A DNA stretch of 64,000 bases, taken from the NCBI GenBank assembly GCA_900110595.1, contig FOEZ01000003.1, positions 124,001 through 188,000 on the forward strand, given 5' to 3'. Within the stretch, counting starts at the first letter, position 1; each line of letters starts with the position of its first letter. Below are positions 34,613-44,373 of the stretch, piece by piece. The notes beneath the pieces were generated by a model that searched no databases, was not told the DNA's origin, and was given only the letters and a program-made list of their open reading frames with translations. A program made the translations under genes and the position numbers. The stretch comes from Arthrobacter sp. OV608 (GTDB lineage Bacteria; Actinomycetota; Actinomycetes; Actinomycetales; Micrococcaceae).

Positions 34613-35674
34613 ATGGATAACTTTGCGGGCGGTAGTGCCGTGGCCGAAACCGAACCCGAAACAGCTGAACCGGACGTCTCTGCCAGGCCCCTGCCCGTGG
34701 CCGAACTGCACCTTCATATCGAGGGGACTCTCCAGCCGGAACTTATTTTTGCGCTTGCAGAACGGAACGGCATCAGCTTGCCGTACTCGGGACTGGATGA
34801 GCTGCGGGCGCGCTATGAGTTCACCGACCTGCAGTCCTTCCTGGACCTGTACTACGCCAACATGGCCGTGCTGCAGACAGAGCAGGATTTTGCCGACATG
34901 ACCCGCGCGTACCTGGAGCGCGCCGCCGCTGCCGGGGTGCGGCATGCCGAAATCATGATGGACCCGCAGGCGCACACGTCCCGCGGCATCCCGCTGGAAA
35001 CCTGCGTCAACGGCGTCGCCTCCGTCCTGGCCACTTCGCAGGAAGAGTTCGGGATCTCCACCCTGCTGATCGCAGCCTTCCTGCGGGATCTTTCCGAAGA
35101 ATCTGCGCTTGAAGTATTCGACGGCCTCCTGGCGATGAACGCACCCATCGGTGCGGTGGGGCTGGACTCGGCGGAGGTGGGCAACCCCCCGTCGAAATTC
35201 GAGCGGCTCTATGCCAAAGCCCGCGAAGCGGGCCTGCGGCTCACCGCGCACGCGGGCGAGGAGGGGCCGCCGTCGTACATTCTGGAAGCCCTGGACATCC
35301 TGGGCGTGGAGCGGATCGACCACGGCATCCGCTGCATGGAAGATCCTGACTTGGTGGAGCGGCTCGTTGACGCGCGCATCCCGCTGACGGTCTGCCCGCT
35401 ATCGAATGTCCGGCTGCGTGCGGTGGACACCCTGGCGGACCACCCGCTGCCCGCCATGCTCGCCGCGGGCCTGAACGTCTCCGTCAATTCGGATGATCCC
35501 GCCTACTTCGGCGGCTATGTGGACGACAACTTCAGCCAGTTGGACGCGGTATTCGAACTCTCCGATTTCGACAAAGCCCGGCTGGCCGCGAACTCCATCC
35601 ATTCGTCCTTTGCAACCGAGGAACGGAAGTCAGAGTTGCTGGCTGAACTGAACGGTCTCGAAGCGCCGCAGTGA
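34613..35674 (+). CDS. add: adenosine/adenine deaminase
   Basis: 353 residues, amidohydrolase TIM barrel. Zinc ligands HLH (His33, His35) are in AELHLHIEGTLQPE; the HAGEEGP motif (about 213-219), HGIR and SDDP segments supply further ligands and the catalytic Glu and Asp. The IEGTLQPELIFALAERN wording is closer to the adenine deaminase (Aah1-type) subgroup than to classical adenosine deaminases. The reaction would be hydrolytic deamination of adenine or adenosine in purine salvage. It is divergent from the Rpf-like gene with 289 bp between starts. The N-terminal 28 residues are a poorly conserved acidic extension. Confidence 0.85.
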   Translation: MDNFAGGSAVAETEPETAEPDVSARPLPVAELHLHIEGTLQPELIFALAERNGISLPYSGLDELRARYEFTDLQSFLDLYYANMAVLQTEQDFADMTRAYLERAAAAGVRHAEIMMDPQAHTSRGIPLETCVNGVASVLATSQEEFGISTLLIAAFLRDLSEESALEVFDGLLAMNAPIGAVGLDSAEVGNPPSKFERLYAKAREAGLRLTAHAGEEGPPSYILEALDILGVERIDHGIRCMEDPDLVERLVDARIPLTVCPLSNVRLRAVDTLADHPLPAMLAAGLNVSVNSDDPAYFGGYVDDNFSQLDAVFELSDFDKARLAANSIHSSFATEERKSELLAELNGLEAPQ

Positions 35675-35939
35675 CGCCAGCTGTGTGCCAGGCAACAACC
35701 GCGCCAACTTGCCGCTAAACTTGGTGCCGCAGGCGTGTCCGGAGGGGTGCAGAACGGAGTACCTGTGGAGTCACTCCAGGGTTGTGCAGCCGGCCCTACA
35801 CCCGATACTCCAGACTCACTTGCGGGAATCTCCGCTTCATAGTCGGTCACGACACGCAGAGTTAACCATTTTAAGTCGCGCGATGTAACCGGCAGTTGGC
35901 AAGATGCCTAAGACCGATCGCTTTTATAAAAGGGGAATC

Positions 35940-36857
35940 ATGGCCAAGTCCACCGCAGAAAACACCTTCCTTCGACTCAAGACCGTTTTGGATGTCCTGG
36001 CCGAAGGCGTGTGGTCCGGTGATGCACTGAACGCGGGGCAGGTCCTCGCGGAGGCTACGGCACGCGTGCCGTTCAACGAGCACGAAGCCGAACTGCTCAG
36101 CGGCGGAATTCCCCGCGGGCACAAGACGCTGACCTCGGCCACAGCCAAGCTGGTGAAGGCAGGCTGGCTGGTCAAGGGCCGCTCCGGCTGGACCATCACC
36201 GAAGACGGCATGCGTGCCACGGTGGCCTACCCGGACGCCGTGTCCTTCGCCACGGCGCTCGACGCCGGCACCCCGGTCCCTGCCGACGTCCCGGTTCCTG
36301 CGGCTCCCGCAGGGTTCGTCCGCAAGACCACTGCCGTTGCTGAACTCCCGGCGCCGGCCGCGGCCAAGGCTGAGCCCAAAAAGGCCACCAGGAAAACGCC
36401 TGCCAAGAAGGCTGCCGCGGCTGTGGGCAAGGCTGCCAAGGTGATCGAGGACGCCGTCGAGCCCGTGGTCAAGGCCGTACGCAAGGGCAAGGCTCCGGCC
36501 AAGGCCGATGAGTCCGCTGCCGCGGAGCCGTTCGAGGGCCCGGATGTTGAGACGCACCCGCAGCCGGAGGCAGTGGCTGTTGCGGGCGATTTCAACACCA
36601 TCCTTGGTGCACCCGAGAACTGGGCCCCGCAGTACGACGAAGCCCAGATGGAGTTCGACTTCCTGGACCAGCTGTGGAAGAAGAGTGCGGAGCTGCCGGC
36701 CGGCCACTACACCTTCAAGATCGCCCTGAACCGGTCCTGGGACGAAAACTACGGCGCGTTCGGCACCTTCGATGGCCCGAACCACGAGCTGTACCACGAC
36801 GGCGGCACGGTCACCATCCGCTACAACCACAGCACCCGCGACATCACCATCAACTAA
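35940..36857 (+). CDS. winged-helix (Mrr_N-like) fused to a pullulanase X25 starch/glycogen-type domain
   Basis: 305 residues from the ATG at 35940, with AGGGGA just upstream. The first ~80 residues ([37 protein letters not shown]...) read as a small helical DNA-binding module like Mrr N-terminal winged helices. A Lys/Ala-rich linker (about 140-195, [17 protein letters not shown]) resembles histone-H1-like tails. Residues about 215-305 ([23 protein letters not shown] ... [30 protein letters not shown]) match the X25 domain of bacterial pullulanases. There is no signal peptide, so it should be cytoplasmic. The combination is unusual; it could link DNA or nucleoid to glycogen, but that is speculation. 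Confidence 0.65.
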   Translation: MAKSTAENTFLRLKTVLDVLAEGVWSGDALNAGQVLAEATARVPFNEHEAELLSGGIPRGHKTLTSATAKLVKAGWLVKGRSGWTITEDGMRATVAYPDAVSFATALDAGTPVPADVPVPAAPAGFVRKTTAVAELPAPAAAKAEPKKATRKTPAKKAAAAVGKAAKVIEDAVEPVVKAVRKGKAPAKADESAAAEPFEGPDVETHPQPEAVAVAGDFNTILGAPENWAPQYDEAQMEFDFLDQLWKKSAELPAGHYTFKIALNRSWDENYGAFGTFDGPNHELYHDGGTVTIRYNHSTRDITIN

Positions 36858-36885
36858 CCGTTCCGCCCTCCCAACTGGGTAGCGC

Positions 36886-36919
36886 CAAGTGTCGTTTTGA
36901 AGGTTCAAAACGACACTTG
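36886..36919. repeat. perfect 16-bp inverted repeat
   Basis: CAAGTGTCGTTTTGAA (36886-36901) is an exact reverse complement of 36904-36919, with GG between. It lies 28 bp after the wHTH-X25 stop and 45 bp before acyP. It could form a very stable hairpin, but has no T-tract. Confidence 0.85.
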
Positions 36920-36964
36920 CTGCTACTTACTTGGGTGGGGCGGCGCTGGCGGAGGGCAGGCACT

Positions 36965-37294
36965 ATGGCGAGGCACGCAGGTTCACCGTCCGAAGAGCCT
37001 GATCCGGCTGCGTCTGATGCCGGGGCCGTGCGGCTTACTGCCCGCGTTTTTGGGGTGGTGCAGGGTGTTGGATTCCGCTACTGGACCATGGGCAAGGCGG
37101 ACGAGCTGGGCCTCAGCGGCGAGGTGAGGAATCTCGACGACGGTTCCGTCGCCTTGGTAGCCGAGGGGCCGCAGTGGAAGGTCCATGAACTCCGGGAATG
37201 GCTGAACTCGGACCGGACCCCCGGGCGGGTGGAACGGGTGGAGGATTCCATCTCTGAAGCTGACGGCACCTTCCGCGGCTTCAATGCACGCTAA
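36965..37294 (+). CDS. acyP: acylphosphatase
   Basis: 109 residues. The core contains [13 protein letters not shown] (about 28-40) with the phosphate-binding loop and catalytic Arg, and [18 protein letters not shown] with the catalytic Asn. A 20-residue acidic N-terminal extension precedes the ~90-residue domain. The enzyme hydrolyses acylphosphates in the cytoplasm. The start follows GGAGGGCAGGCACT, which contains a usable GGAGG. Confidence 0.93.
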   Translation: MARHAGSPSEEPDPAASDAGAVRLTARVFGVVQGVGFRYWTMGKADELGLSGEVRNLDDGSVALVAEGPQWKVHELREWLNSDRTPGRVERVEDSISEADGTFRGFNAR

Positions 37295-37343
37295 GACCAC
37301 TACGCGCGTGCTCGATCCCGCATGTGCTTGAGCACGGCGGACT

Positions 37344-40300
37344 TCATTCCCTTGGACTCAGCCCGATGAAGGCCCCCAGTTCCTCCAGGGCTGCGGGCCG
37401 GCGCGGCATGTAGTTGGTGAGCTCGGGGGAGCGGATGATGACTGCCCGCCACTGGCCCCGGGAGACTGCCACGTTGATGCGGTTCCTGTTCAGCAGGAAC
37501 TCAGCGCCGCGCGGTGCCTCACTGACTGCAGAGCAGGTCATCGAGACCAGCACCACGGGCGCCTCCTGGCCCTGGAACTTGTCCACCGTTCCTACCCGCA
37601 CGTCCGGCAGGCCATCCTCCGCCAGGGCCTTCCGGATGAGGTGGACCTGGGCGTTGTAGGCGGCCACTACCAGCAGGTCTTCCTGGCCGAGCGGACGGGA
37701 CTCGCTGTCCGCACCCGGCGTCCACTTCAGCCCGAGGTGCCGGCGCACCTGGCGAACCACCTCTGCCGCTTCCTCCTTGGAGGCGGTGGCGTTGCCGCTG
37801 TGGTTGACGAAGGCCGTTTCCACACCCGGAGGAAGCTGTTCCAGTTGGCGCTGGGAGGCTGCCGGTGCGGACTGGAGCTTTCCCTCGTAGCTGAGCCGGG
37901 AGACGGCGCGGCACAATTCGGGGTGCATCCGCCAGCTGTCCGCGAGGAAGTATCCCAGGTTGGCCGGCAGGGTGGCGTGCCCGGCGGCGAGCCATCCCAG
38001 CGCTGATTCGTCCACGGGTTCCGGGTGCGCGCCCTGCGTGACCTGGGGCAGTTGCTGGGGGTCGCCGAGCAGCAGGAGCCGCTTTGCCGCCCTGGAAACG
38101 GCAAGCGTGTTGGCCAGCGAGAATTGCCCGGCCTCATCGATGACCAGCAGGTCCAGTGCACCGGCCGGTACCTCCTTGCCCGTCATGGTCCAGGCGGTGC
38201 CGCCCACCAGGCAGCCGCCTGGCGAGGACAGGAGCCGTGCAACGTCGCCTTCGGTGGTGGCAGGCCAGGGAACATCGTGCGGGGACGCGAGCTTCTTCGC
38301 CACTACGGCCGGATCCACACCGCCCGTGGCGATGGCACAGCAGAGCAGGTTTTCGACCACATTGTGCGACTGGCCCACCACTCCGATCTTCCAACCCTCT
38401 TCAACCAGGCGGCCAATAACGTGTGCACCGACATACGTCTTTCCGGTGCCCGGAGGGCCCTGGACAGCCAGGTAGGAGCAGTCGAGGTCGCGGACAGACG
38501 CGGTGATCGCCGCGGCGTAATCGGCAGAACCATCAGGCCCGTGCGGGACGTCCACCGGCTGCCGGATAGTCCGGAATCGCGGGGGCTGTTTGCGCAGGAT
38601 GTCCAGCCCCGGTTGTGCCGGCAGCGAAGGCACTGACGTTCCGACGCTGGCGGCGATTTCCGCGATCGCAGCTTCGATGCTGGACGTAGCGAGGGGCTGG
38701 TCCTCGGTCAGAGCAACGGGAATGTGCTGGTACGCCGCAACCTTGCCGGTTTCGCGCTCAGCAATGGTGATGACGGTGTGTTCGGGGTTGTCCGGGGCCG
38801 GTGAGACCGCGCTGATCCTGGTTCCGAAGGTAAAAGCCCTGGCGCCCGGAGCGGCATCGGGATCTGCCATGCCATCCGGCGGCGGGGCATCATAGAGCCG
38901 GCACCAGTTTGAACCAGCCCGGAAGTCCGATCCCTCGGTCATGGTGCCCTCCAACCGAAGGACCCGGGTCCGCATGCGCTCCCGCGGCTTGGCCAGCGCC
39001 CAGTCGGAAGTAACTTCTGCCGATGACACCACAAAGACATTCCGCTGGTCGGACCAGTTCTCGATGGGTGCTTCCACCCGGTCGAAGTGCTGCCACCAGA
39101 ACTGCTTGCGTTCGCGGCGGTGGTAGCCGGTAGCCGCGGCAACCATGGCGATGGCGCGTTCATCATCGGTCCAGGGGCGGGTGTCCGGCAGCCCGGCCAA
39201 GTATTCGCGCAGCCGGCGCTCTTCGGGAGTTTCAGGAGTTCCGGCAGCCTCGTCCGGCACTTCCCTGCGTTCATCCACTTCAGTCCCAGCGGATGAACCA
39301 GTCAGCGCTTTCGAGGCTGCCGTGGACGCAGCTTCCGTCCCGGCTGGCCCGGCGATTTCCAGCAGCCAGTCGCGCAAATGGAGTGTGGAAAGGCAGTCGT
39401 ACCGGTTGTAGTCGGAGATGGACGCCAGGATTGTTGCCGCCTCCGCCTCGTTCCCCGCATCACGGGCCGCGCAGTATGCGGCGTAGGCAACTACGGAGGC
39501 ACCGGCGTCCTTGACGTCCCCGGAACGGAGGTTGTCCCCCATGTACAGCGGTTCGAGCTTTTTGATGGAGTACGACGCTTCGGAAATGCGCAGTGATTGC
39601 CGCACCGTGGCGTAGAGGTCCACGAGCAGGCCTTCGCGGAGCCAGGCGTCAACGGTGTCCTCACCGGCCTGGTGCGCAAGGGAAAGGTTCCGCAGGGCTG
39701 TCTTTTCGTAGGCGGCGTAATGGTAGACGTGCATGTCCGGATACCGTGCGCGGCGTTCCTCTACATAGGCCAGGAAATCCAGGAAGGCCCGGCGTTCTTC
39801 GGATCGGGAGTGGGCCCAGAACGGGCGGAAAGCAGGATCACCGGAACTCCCGGCAACAGGTGCCTCGATCACCCCGAAGAGGTACTCGATGCCCCACGCT
39901 CCCGTGGCCGGGTCCTGCCACAGAGGATCGCCCTCGAAGTCGAAAAAGATGTCTCCCGGGCTGGGTGCGGGGAGCGCCCCGATGCGGTTCTCCGGCAGGA
40001 TCGTGAATGACACTGTGTGCGGCTGGCCGTCTTTAGTGAACGTCCTGGACCCGGCGGCTGCATCCAGGCCCAGCTGCATCCGCGCCTGTGCCCGGAGCCG
40101 GACCACTGAGTTCTTCGCCTCGTCAGCAGGCATGGCCGCGAGCTGGTCGATGGTGGTGATGCCGGCGGCATGAAGCTTCCGGCGCTGCACCACAGACATC
40201 CCGGCCACCATCAGCAGGTCCCGATGCTCTTGCACCTGCTCGGAGCAATAGTCGCAGCGGCCGCAGTGCACGATCCCGGGCTGCTGCCACTGCACAGGGG

Positions 40301-40988
40301 TATCAGCGGCGCGGTGCTGCGCTGTCAGCTGGCGGAAGCGCCGGCGTCGTTCCCGGAACACAGGCAGCAGGTCCGGAAGGGAGTGGCTGCTGCGAAGCCA
40401 GTCATCTCCCACACGGGTTCCGAGCACCAGGGTCACGGTGGGGGAGGGGTCAAGGCCCATCCCAAGGAGCTGGTCACCATACGCTGCCAGTTGCAGCAGG
40501 GCGCCCACTTTGGCATGCCTGGCCAGTTTCGTATCCCAGACTTCGTAACGCCCGGGGCTGCCCGTGCCGGCCGCCTCGTTGACGAGGAAGTCCGCGTAAC
40601 CCAGGAATTCGCCGTCGAAGAACGTGGCCTGGAAAACGACGTCGGCCCCGGAGCGCAGCGCGAGCTCGGTTTCCGCGTGCTTGGCCTGGAGCTCCCCGCG
40701 CAGGTTTTGCCCACGTTCGAGCGAGTACACCCCCGCACCACGGCTGGCATCCCACTCGCCATACTTGGCGACCAGGCTGGCAAGGACGGTCTGTTCGTGC
40801 TTGTCGCCGAGTTCGCCGGCGCGGACCTGCATCTCATCCGCTGCGAATTCGGCCTTCGGGAAACGGCCCAGTTTTTCATCCAGGACCCGGAGCGTTCGGT
40901 ACTCACACTCGCTGGCCACCACCAGATCGCTGGCGGAAAACACCAGATCCGGCGGCGCACCGGCAGCTGCAGCTTCGAGCAAAAACAC
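37344..40988 (-). CDS. TM0106-family RecB-like nuclease fused to SF1 (Upf1-like) helicase
   Basis: 1214 residues. The N-terminal nuclease half contains a RecB-type region (ASECEYRTLRVLD, then GYADFLV and YEVWDTKLARH), a Cys cluster (HCGRCDYC near residue 247) and an RNase-H-like exonuclease block (GDIFFDFEGDP near 347, NRYDCLSTLHLRDWL). The C-terminal half is an SF1 helicase: Walker A GPPGTGKTYVGAH, Walker B LLVIDEAGQFSLAN, GDPQQLPQV, and VGTVDKFQGQEAPVVLVSMTCSA. The Cys group may bind an Fe-S cluster as in Cas4/AddB. It probably processes DNA ends during repair. It is transcribed convergently to acyP with 49 bp between stops. Confidence 0.9.
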   Translation of the reverse strand: MFLLEAAAAGAPPDLVFSASDLVVASECEYRTLRVLDEKLGRFPKAEFAADEMQVRAGELGDKHEQTVLASLVAKYGEWDASRGAGVYSLERGQNLRGELQAKHAETELALRSGADVVFQATFFDGEFLGYADFLVNEAAGTGSPGRYEVWDTKLARHAKVGALLQLAAYGDQLLGMGLDPSPTVTLVLGTRVGDDWLRSSHSLPDLLPVFRERRRRFRQLTAQHRAADTPVQWQQPGIVHCGRCDYCSEQVQEHRDLLMVAGMSVVQRRKLHAAGITTIDQLAAMPADEAKNSVVRLRAQARMQLGLDAAAGSRTFTKDGQPHTVSFTILPENRIGALPAPSPGDIFFDFEGDPLWQDPATGAWGIEYLFGVIEAPVAGSSGDPAFRPFWAHSRSEERRAFLDFLAYVEERRARYPDMHVYHYAAYEKTALRNLSLAHQAGEDTVDAWLREGLLVDLYATVRQSLRISEASYSIKKLEPLYMGDNLRSGDVKDAGASVVAYAAYCAARDAGNEAEAATILASISDYNRYDCLSTLHLRDWLLEIAGPAGTEAASTAASKALTGSSAGTEVDERREVPDEAAGTPETPEERRLREYLAGLPDTRPWTDDERAIAMVAAATGYHRRERKQFWWQHFDRVEAPIENWSDQRNVFVVSSAEVTSDWALAKPRERMRTRVLRLEGTMTEGSDFRAGSNWCRLYDAPPPDGMADPDAAPGARAFTFGTRISAVSPAPDNPEHTVITIAERETGKVAAYQHIPVALTEDQPLATSSIEAAIAEIAASVGTSVPSLPAQPGLDILRKQPPRFRTIRQPVDVPHGPDGSADYAAAITASVRDLDCSYLAVQGPPGTGKTYVGAHVIGRLVEEGWKIGVVGQSHNVVENLLCCAIATGGVDPAVVAKKLASPHDVPWPATTEGDVARLLSSPGGCLVGGTAWTMTGKEVPAGALDLLVIDEAGQFSLANTLAVSRAAKRLLLLGDPQQLPQVTQGAHPEPVDESALGWLAAGHATLPANLGYFLADSWRMHPELCRAVSRLSYEGKLQSAPAASQRQLEQLPPGVETAFVNHSGNATASKEEAAEVVRQVRRHLGLKWTPGADSESRPLGQEDLLVVAAYNAQVHLIRKALAEDGLPDVRVGTVDKFQGQEAPVVLVSMTCSAVSEAPRGAEFLLNRNRINVAVSRGQWRAVIIRSPELTNYMPRRPAALEELGAFIGLSPRE

Positions 40989-41141
40989 GGGGCCTCCCCA
41001 TCGACAGCCGGGCTGTGATCATTAGCCTAAGGACGGTTCCCCTGGCCTTAGAACCAACCTAGCAAGGGGTACCGACAATCCGGTGCGGGACTGATGTTCC
41101 GGCAGCGGGCAAACCGCGACCAACCAGCAAGCGGACAGGTG

Positions 41142-42347
41142 TCAGCTCCCGTGGGCCGCCGCCCGGACCTGTGCCTTGTCGTGCTCCGCGTGCGCGCTGC
41201 GCAGCAGGTTCATGAACTCGGTCTCGTTGCGGACGAGCTTTTTGTACTTCTCCGGCAGCTTTCGGATCTGGTCCTCCTCGCGGCACATGGCAGCGAAGAT
41301 TTTGTCCCGTTCGGCCATGTCCGTCTCGTAGTTCAGGTCCAAATACTCGTTGGCATGCCGCTTGGCACCGGAGACGGCGTTCTTGGCCTTGCCCTTGGAG
41401 CTGAAAACGGAGGCCAGGATGGTCAGCAGCAGCACACCAAGGATGACGCCGAGGGAGACCTCCGTGCTGACCTCCACGACATTTACATGCTGTCCGTCAT
41501 TGATGAACGGCAGGGTGTTCTCGTGCAGGGCGTGAAGGATCAGCTTCACACCGATGAAGCCCAGGATGACGGCCAGGCCGTACGAGAGGAAGATCAGCCG
41601 GTCCAGCAGTCCGTCGATCAGGAAGAACAACTGGCGCAGGCCCATCAGGGAGAAGGCCGTGGCGGTGAAGACGATGTAGACGTTCTGCGTGAGGCCGAAG
41701 ATCGCAGGGATGGAGTCCAGCGCGAAAAGAAGGTCCGTGCCGCCAAGGGCCACCATCACCAGGAGCATCGGGGTGAGGACGCGCTTGCCGTTTTCAACGG
41801 TGAAGAGCTTGTCTCCGTCGTAGTGTTGCGATGCCGGGAGGAACTTCTTGGCGAGCCGCACCACCAGCCCGTCCGTGTCCTCGTCGTCGTGGTTTTCGGG
41901 CCGCAGCAGGTTTCCGGCGGTGATCAGGAGGATCAGGCCGAAGAGATAGAACACCCAGGCGAACCGGTTGATCAAGGTGGCGCCGACGAAAATAAAGGCC
42001 GTGCGGGCGATCAGGGAGAAGACGATGCCGAACAGGAGTACCTTCTGCTGGTGAGCCCGCGGCACCTTGAAACTGGCCATGATGATGAGGAACACAAAGA
42101 GGTTGTCAACCGAGAGCGCTTCTTCCGTGACGTAGCCGGCGAAGTACTCGGTGCCCATCGTTGGCCCGCCGAACAACAGCACGCCCAGCCCGAAAAGCAG
42201 TGCGATGCCGACGTAAATCGCGGACCAGGTGGCTGATTCCTTCAGTGAGGGTGTGTGGGCCTTCCGCACGTGGAAAAAGAAATCGAAAGCCAGCAGGCCA
42301 ACGATCCCTGCGATGGTCAGCGTCCAGACATAAGAAGGTACTTCCAC
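41142..42347 (-). CDS. TerC/Alx-family membrane protein (metal homeostasis)
   Basis: 401 residues. Eight or more hydrophobic segments are interrupted by a short acidic loop (ENHDDEDTDG). The two family motifs EALSVDNLFVFLIIM (about 76-90) and FALDSIPAIFGLT (about 200-212) carry the paired Asp residues thought to handle cations, mainly Mn2+. A charged C-terminal region (LDLNYETDMAERDKIFAAM) is cytoplasmic. Upstream of its start only 50 bp separate it from the recQ stop; I do not see the Mn-sensing yybP-ykoY riboswitch there. Confidence 0.9.
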   Translation of the reverse strand: MEVPSYVWTLTIAGIVGLLAFDFFFHVRKAHTPSLKESATWSAIYVGIALLFGLGVLLFGGPTMGTEYFAGYVTEEALSVDNLFVFLIIMASFKVPRAHQQKVLLFGIVFSLIARTAFIFVGATLINRFAWVFYLFGLILLITAGNLLRPENHDDEDTDGLVVRLAKKFLPASQHYDGDKLFTVENGKRVLTPMLLVMVALGGTDLLFALDSIPAIFGLTQNVYIVFTATAFSLMGLRQLFFLIDGLLDRLIFLSYGLAVILGFIGVKLILHALHENTLPFINDGQHVNVVEVSTEVSLGVILGVLLLTILASVFSSKGKAKNAVSGAKRHANEYLDLNYETDMAERDKIFAAMCREEDQIRKLPEKYKKLVRNETEFMNLLRSAHAEHDKAQVRAAAHGS

Positions 42348-42400
42348 GCGGCGGCCCTTTCGTCGTCAGTGTCCTCCCAGCCTACCGAAAGCAGGCTTAG

Positions 42401-44128
42401 CTAAGCAGGGCGCAGGAGTTCATGCTCCACGACGGCGGTACGGGACAACGTCTTGTACCCCTCCTGCTCGAACAGGACAGTAATAACGTCGTCCTCGTGC
42501 CGCATCACCAGCCCTGGACCCCACTCTTTATGGATGACGGCCGACTGCAGCGGGAACTGCTCGTCCGCACTCGGGGAGGCCTGCCCGGATGAGCCCTTCC
42601 CGGTCGAACCCTTTCCCATGGGGCCGGGCCCGCCGTCGTGCACGTCCTTTAAGCCGGCGGCATCCGCTTGGGCGGCGGCTTCAGCGCAGGTATCGCAGTT
42701 GCCGCATGGCTCCGGCAGTTCCTCGCCGAAGTAGCCCAGCAGGAACTGTCGCCGGCAACTGTCCGTTTCCGCATAGGCACGCATCATGGTGAGCCGCGAC
42801 TGGTCCACGCGCTGCCGGGCTTCGCCCAGTTCGACGGCGCGCTGCACCAGCGCGGGCAGTTTGGCTTTGGACGTGAGCCGGATGCCGCGCTTGCCTGTGG
42901 TGACTGCCCCCGCCTCCTCCAGCTGGTTGACCAGGCCGGTGACGCGGCGCACGGGAAACCCGGTCAGTTCAGCCACCGACGTCTTGGGAGCGGGCGCTTT
43001 CGCGGCCTTAAGGACCTTCAGCACGGCTTGCAGCCGGTCCGGATCCGGGGAGTTGGTGCCGAAGAATTTGCGCAGGCCGAGGTCCTCGGCGCGGTAGTGC
43101 AATACGGCCACGGCAGGCTCTCCGTCGCGTCCCGCCCGGCCGATCTCCTGGTAGTACGCGTCCAGCGACTCCGGAATGTCCGCATGCACCACAATCCGCA
43201 CATTCGGCTTGTCAATACCCATGCCAAAAGCGGTGGTGGCAACCACCACGTCCAGTTGGTCGTCGAGGAACAGCTCGTGGATCCGTTCCCGGTCGGCCGC
43301 CGAACGGCCGGCGTGATAGGCCTCCGCCCGCAGCCCCTCCTTGGCCAGCTTGGCCGCGTACTTCTCGGTGTCCTTGCGGGTAGCGGCGTACAGCAGGCCC
43401 TGCCCCTGGTCCCTGGCCAGAGCCGCGACCTGTTCCAGCACTGCCTTGCGTTTGCCCTTGTCCTCCTGGTGCCGGACCACATCGAGGCTGATGTTGGGCC
43501 GGTCGAAGCCATGGACCAGGATCAGCGGGTCCTCCATACGCAGGCGTTCAGCGATCTCGTCGCGCACCGGAGGGGATGCAGTTGCGGTCAGCGCTGCCAC
43601 CGGCGGGTTGCCCAGGCGCTCACGGACGCTGCCGAGGTTGAGGTAGTCGGGGCGGAAATCGTGGCCCCAGGAGGACACGCAGTGCGCCTCGTCCACCACG
43701 AACATGGAAATCTCCAGCTCAGCGATCCGGTCCACGGTCTCCTGCTTGGCGAGCTGTTCGGGAGCGAGGAACAGGAAGGTAGCCCTGCCGTTCTCAACCG
43801 CCTGCCACGAGGCCTCCAATTCAGCGTCACTACGGGAGGAATTGATCGCGACGGCGGCATCCGCACCCAGATCCCCAGCCAGCCCGTCCAGCTGGTCTTC
43901 CTGCAGGGCAATGAGGGGTGAAACCACAACGGCGGGACGTCCCGTCGTGTTTTTCAGGTGCAGTGCCGCGACCTGGTAGACAGCAGACTTGCCGTAGCCG
44001 GTGGGCATCACCGCCAGGACATCGCGGCCGGCTGCGAGGGCAGCCATTCCGGCCAGCTGACCGTCGCGGAGGCGGGGCAGGGAGAAGGAAGAGGCCGCCA
44101 GGGCGGCGAGGGCACGATCGTCGGGCAT
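42401..44128 (-). CDS. recQ: RecQ-family ATP-dependent DNA helicase
   Basis: 575 residues from the ATG at 44128, preferred because GGAG lies 9 bp upstream and the longer in-frame reading has no helicase similarity. Motif I is [16 protein letters not shown] box [20 protein letters not shown], motif [15 protein letters not shown] four-Cys zinc site is seen in [25 protein letters not shown]. After a Gly/Ser-rich linker, a final domain ([27 protein letters not shown]) resembles DUF3553/Tudor-like tails of UvrD and RecQ. There is no HRDC domain. It unwinds DNA in repair or recombination. Confidence 0.93.
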   Translation of the reverse strand: MPDDRALAALAASSFSLPRLRDGQLAGMAALAAGRDVLAVMPTGYGKSAVYQVAALHLKNTTGRPAVVVSPLIALQEDQLDGLAGDLGADAAVAINSSRSDAELEASWQAVENGRATFLFLAPEQLAKQETVDRIAELEISMFVVDEAHCVSSWGHDFRPDYLNLGSVRERLGNPPVAALTATASPPVRDEIAERLRMEDPLILVHGFDRPNISLDVVRHQEDKGKRKAVLEQVAALARDQGQGLLYAATRKDTEKYAAKLAKEGLRAEAYHAGRSAADRERIHELFLDDQLDVVVATTAFGMGIDKPNVRIVVHADIPESLDAYYQEIGRAGRDGEPAVAVLHYRAEDLGLRKFFGTNSPDPDRLQAVLKVLKAAKAPAPKTSVAELTGFPVRRVTGLVNQLEEAGAVTTGKRGIRLTSKAKLPALVQRAVELGEARQRVDQSRLTMMRAYAETDSCRRQFLLGYFGEELPEPCGNCDTCAEAAAQADAAGLKDVHDGGPGPMGKGSTGKGSSGQASPSADEQFPLQSAVIHKEWGPGLVMRHEDDVITVLFEQEGYKTLSRTAVVEHELLRPA

Positions 44129-44373
44129 AGGGAGCGGCTCCGCAACGGTGGATCCTGCGGCCGGTTGCTTCAGCCGAGATAACCAGCCTAGCGCGGCCGG
44201 GGGACGCCGTCGTCGGTGTTCGCGGCTATGTGGACAAGTCCGGCGCTCCCGTTGTACACATCCGGCCCGGCATCCTTGACTTCCCGGCCACCTGTGAACA
44301 ACTGTTGAAGGGAACCGGTCCCGTGGCAGGTGCACGGTATTTTCGGGACCGGGCCAAGTAAGGAGAATGCAGC

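Noticed and set aside
42348..42400. Mn-sensing yybP-ykoY riboswitch before the TerC gene
   Set aside because: Only about 50 bp lie between recQ and the TerC start, too short for this element, and no matching motif is present.
42401..44335. RecQ read from the GTG at 44335
   Set aside because: The extra 69 residues are Arg/Pro-rich without helicase similarity and overlap the divergent promoter; the ATG at 44128 has a ribosome site.
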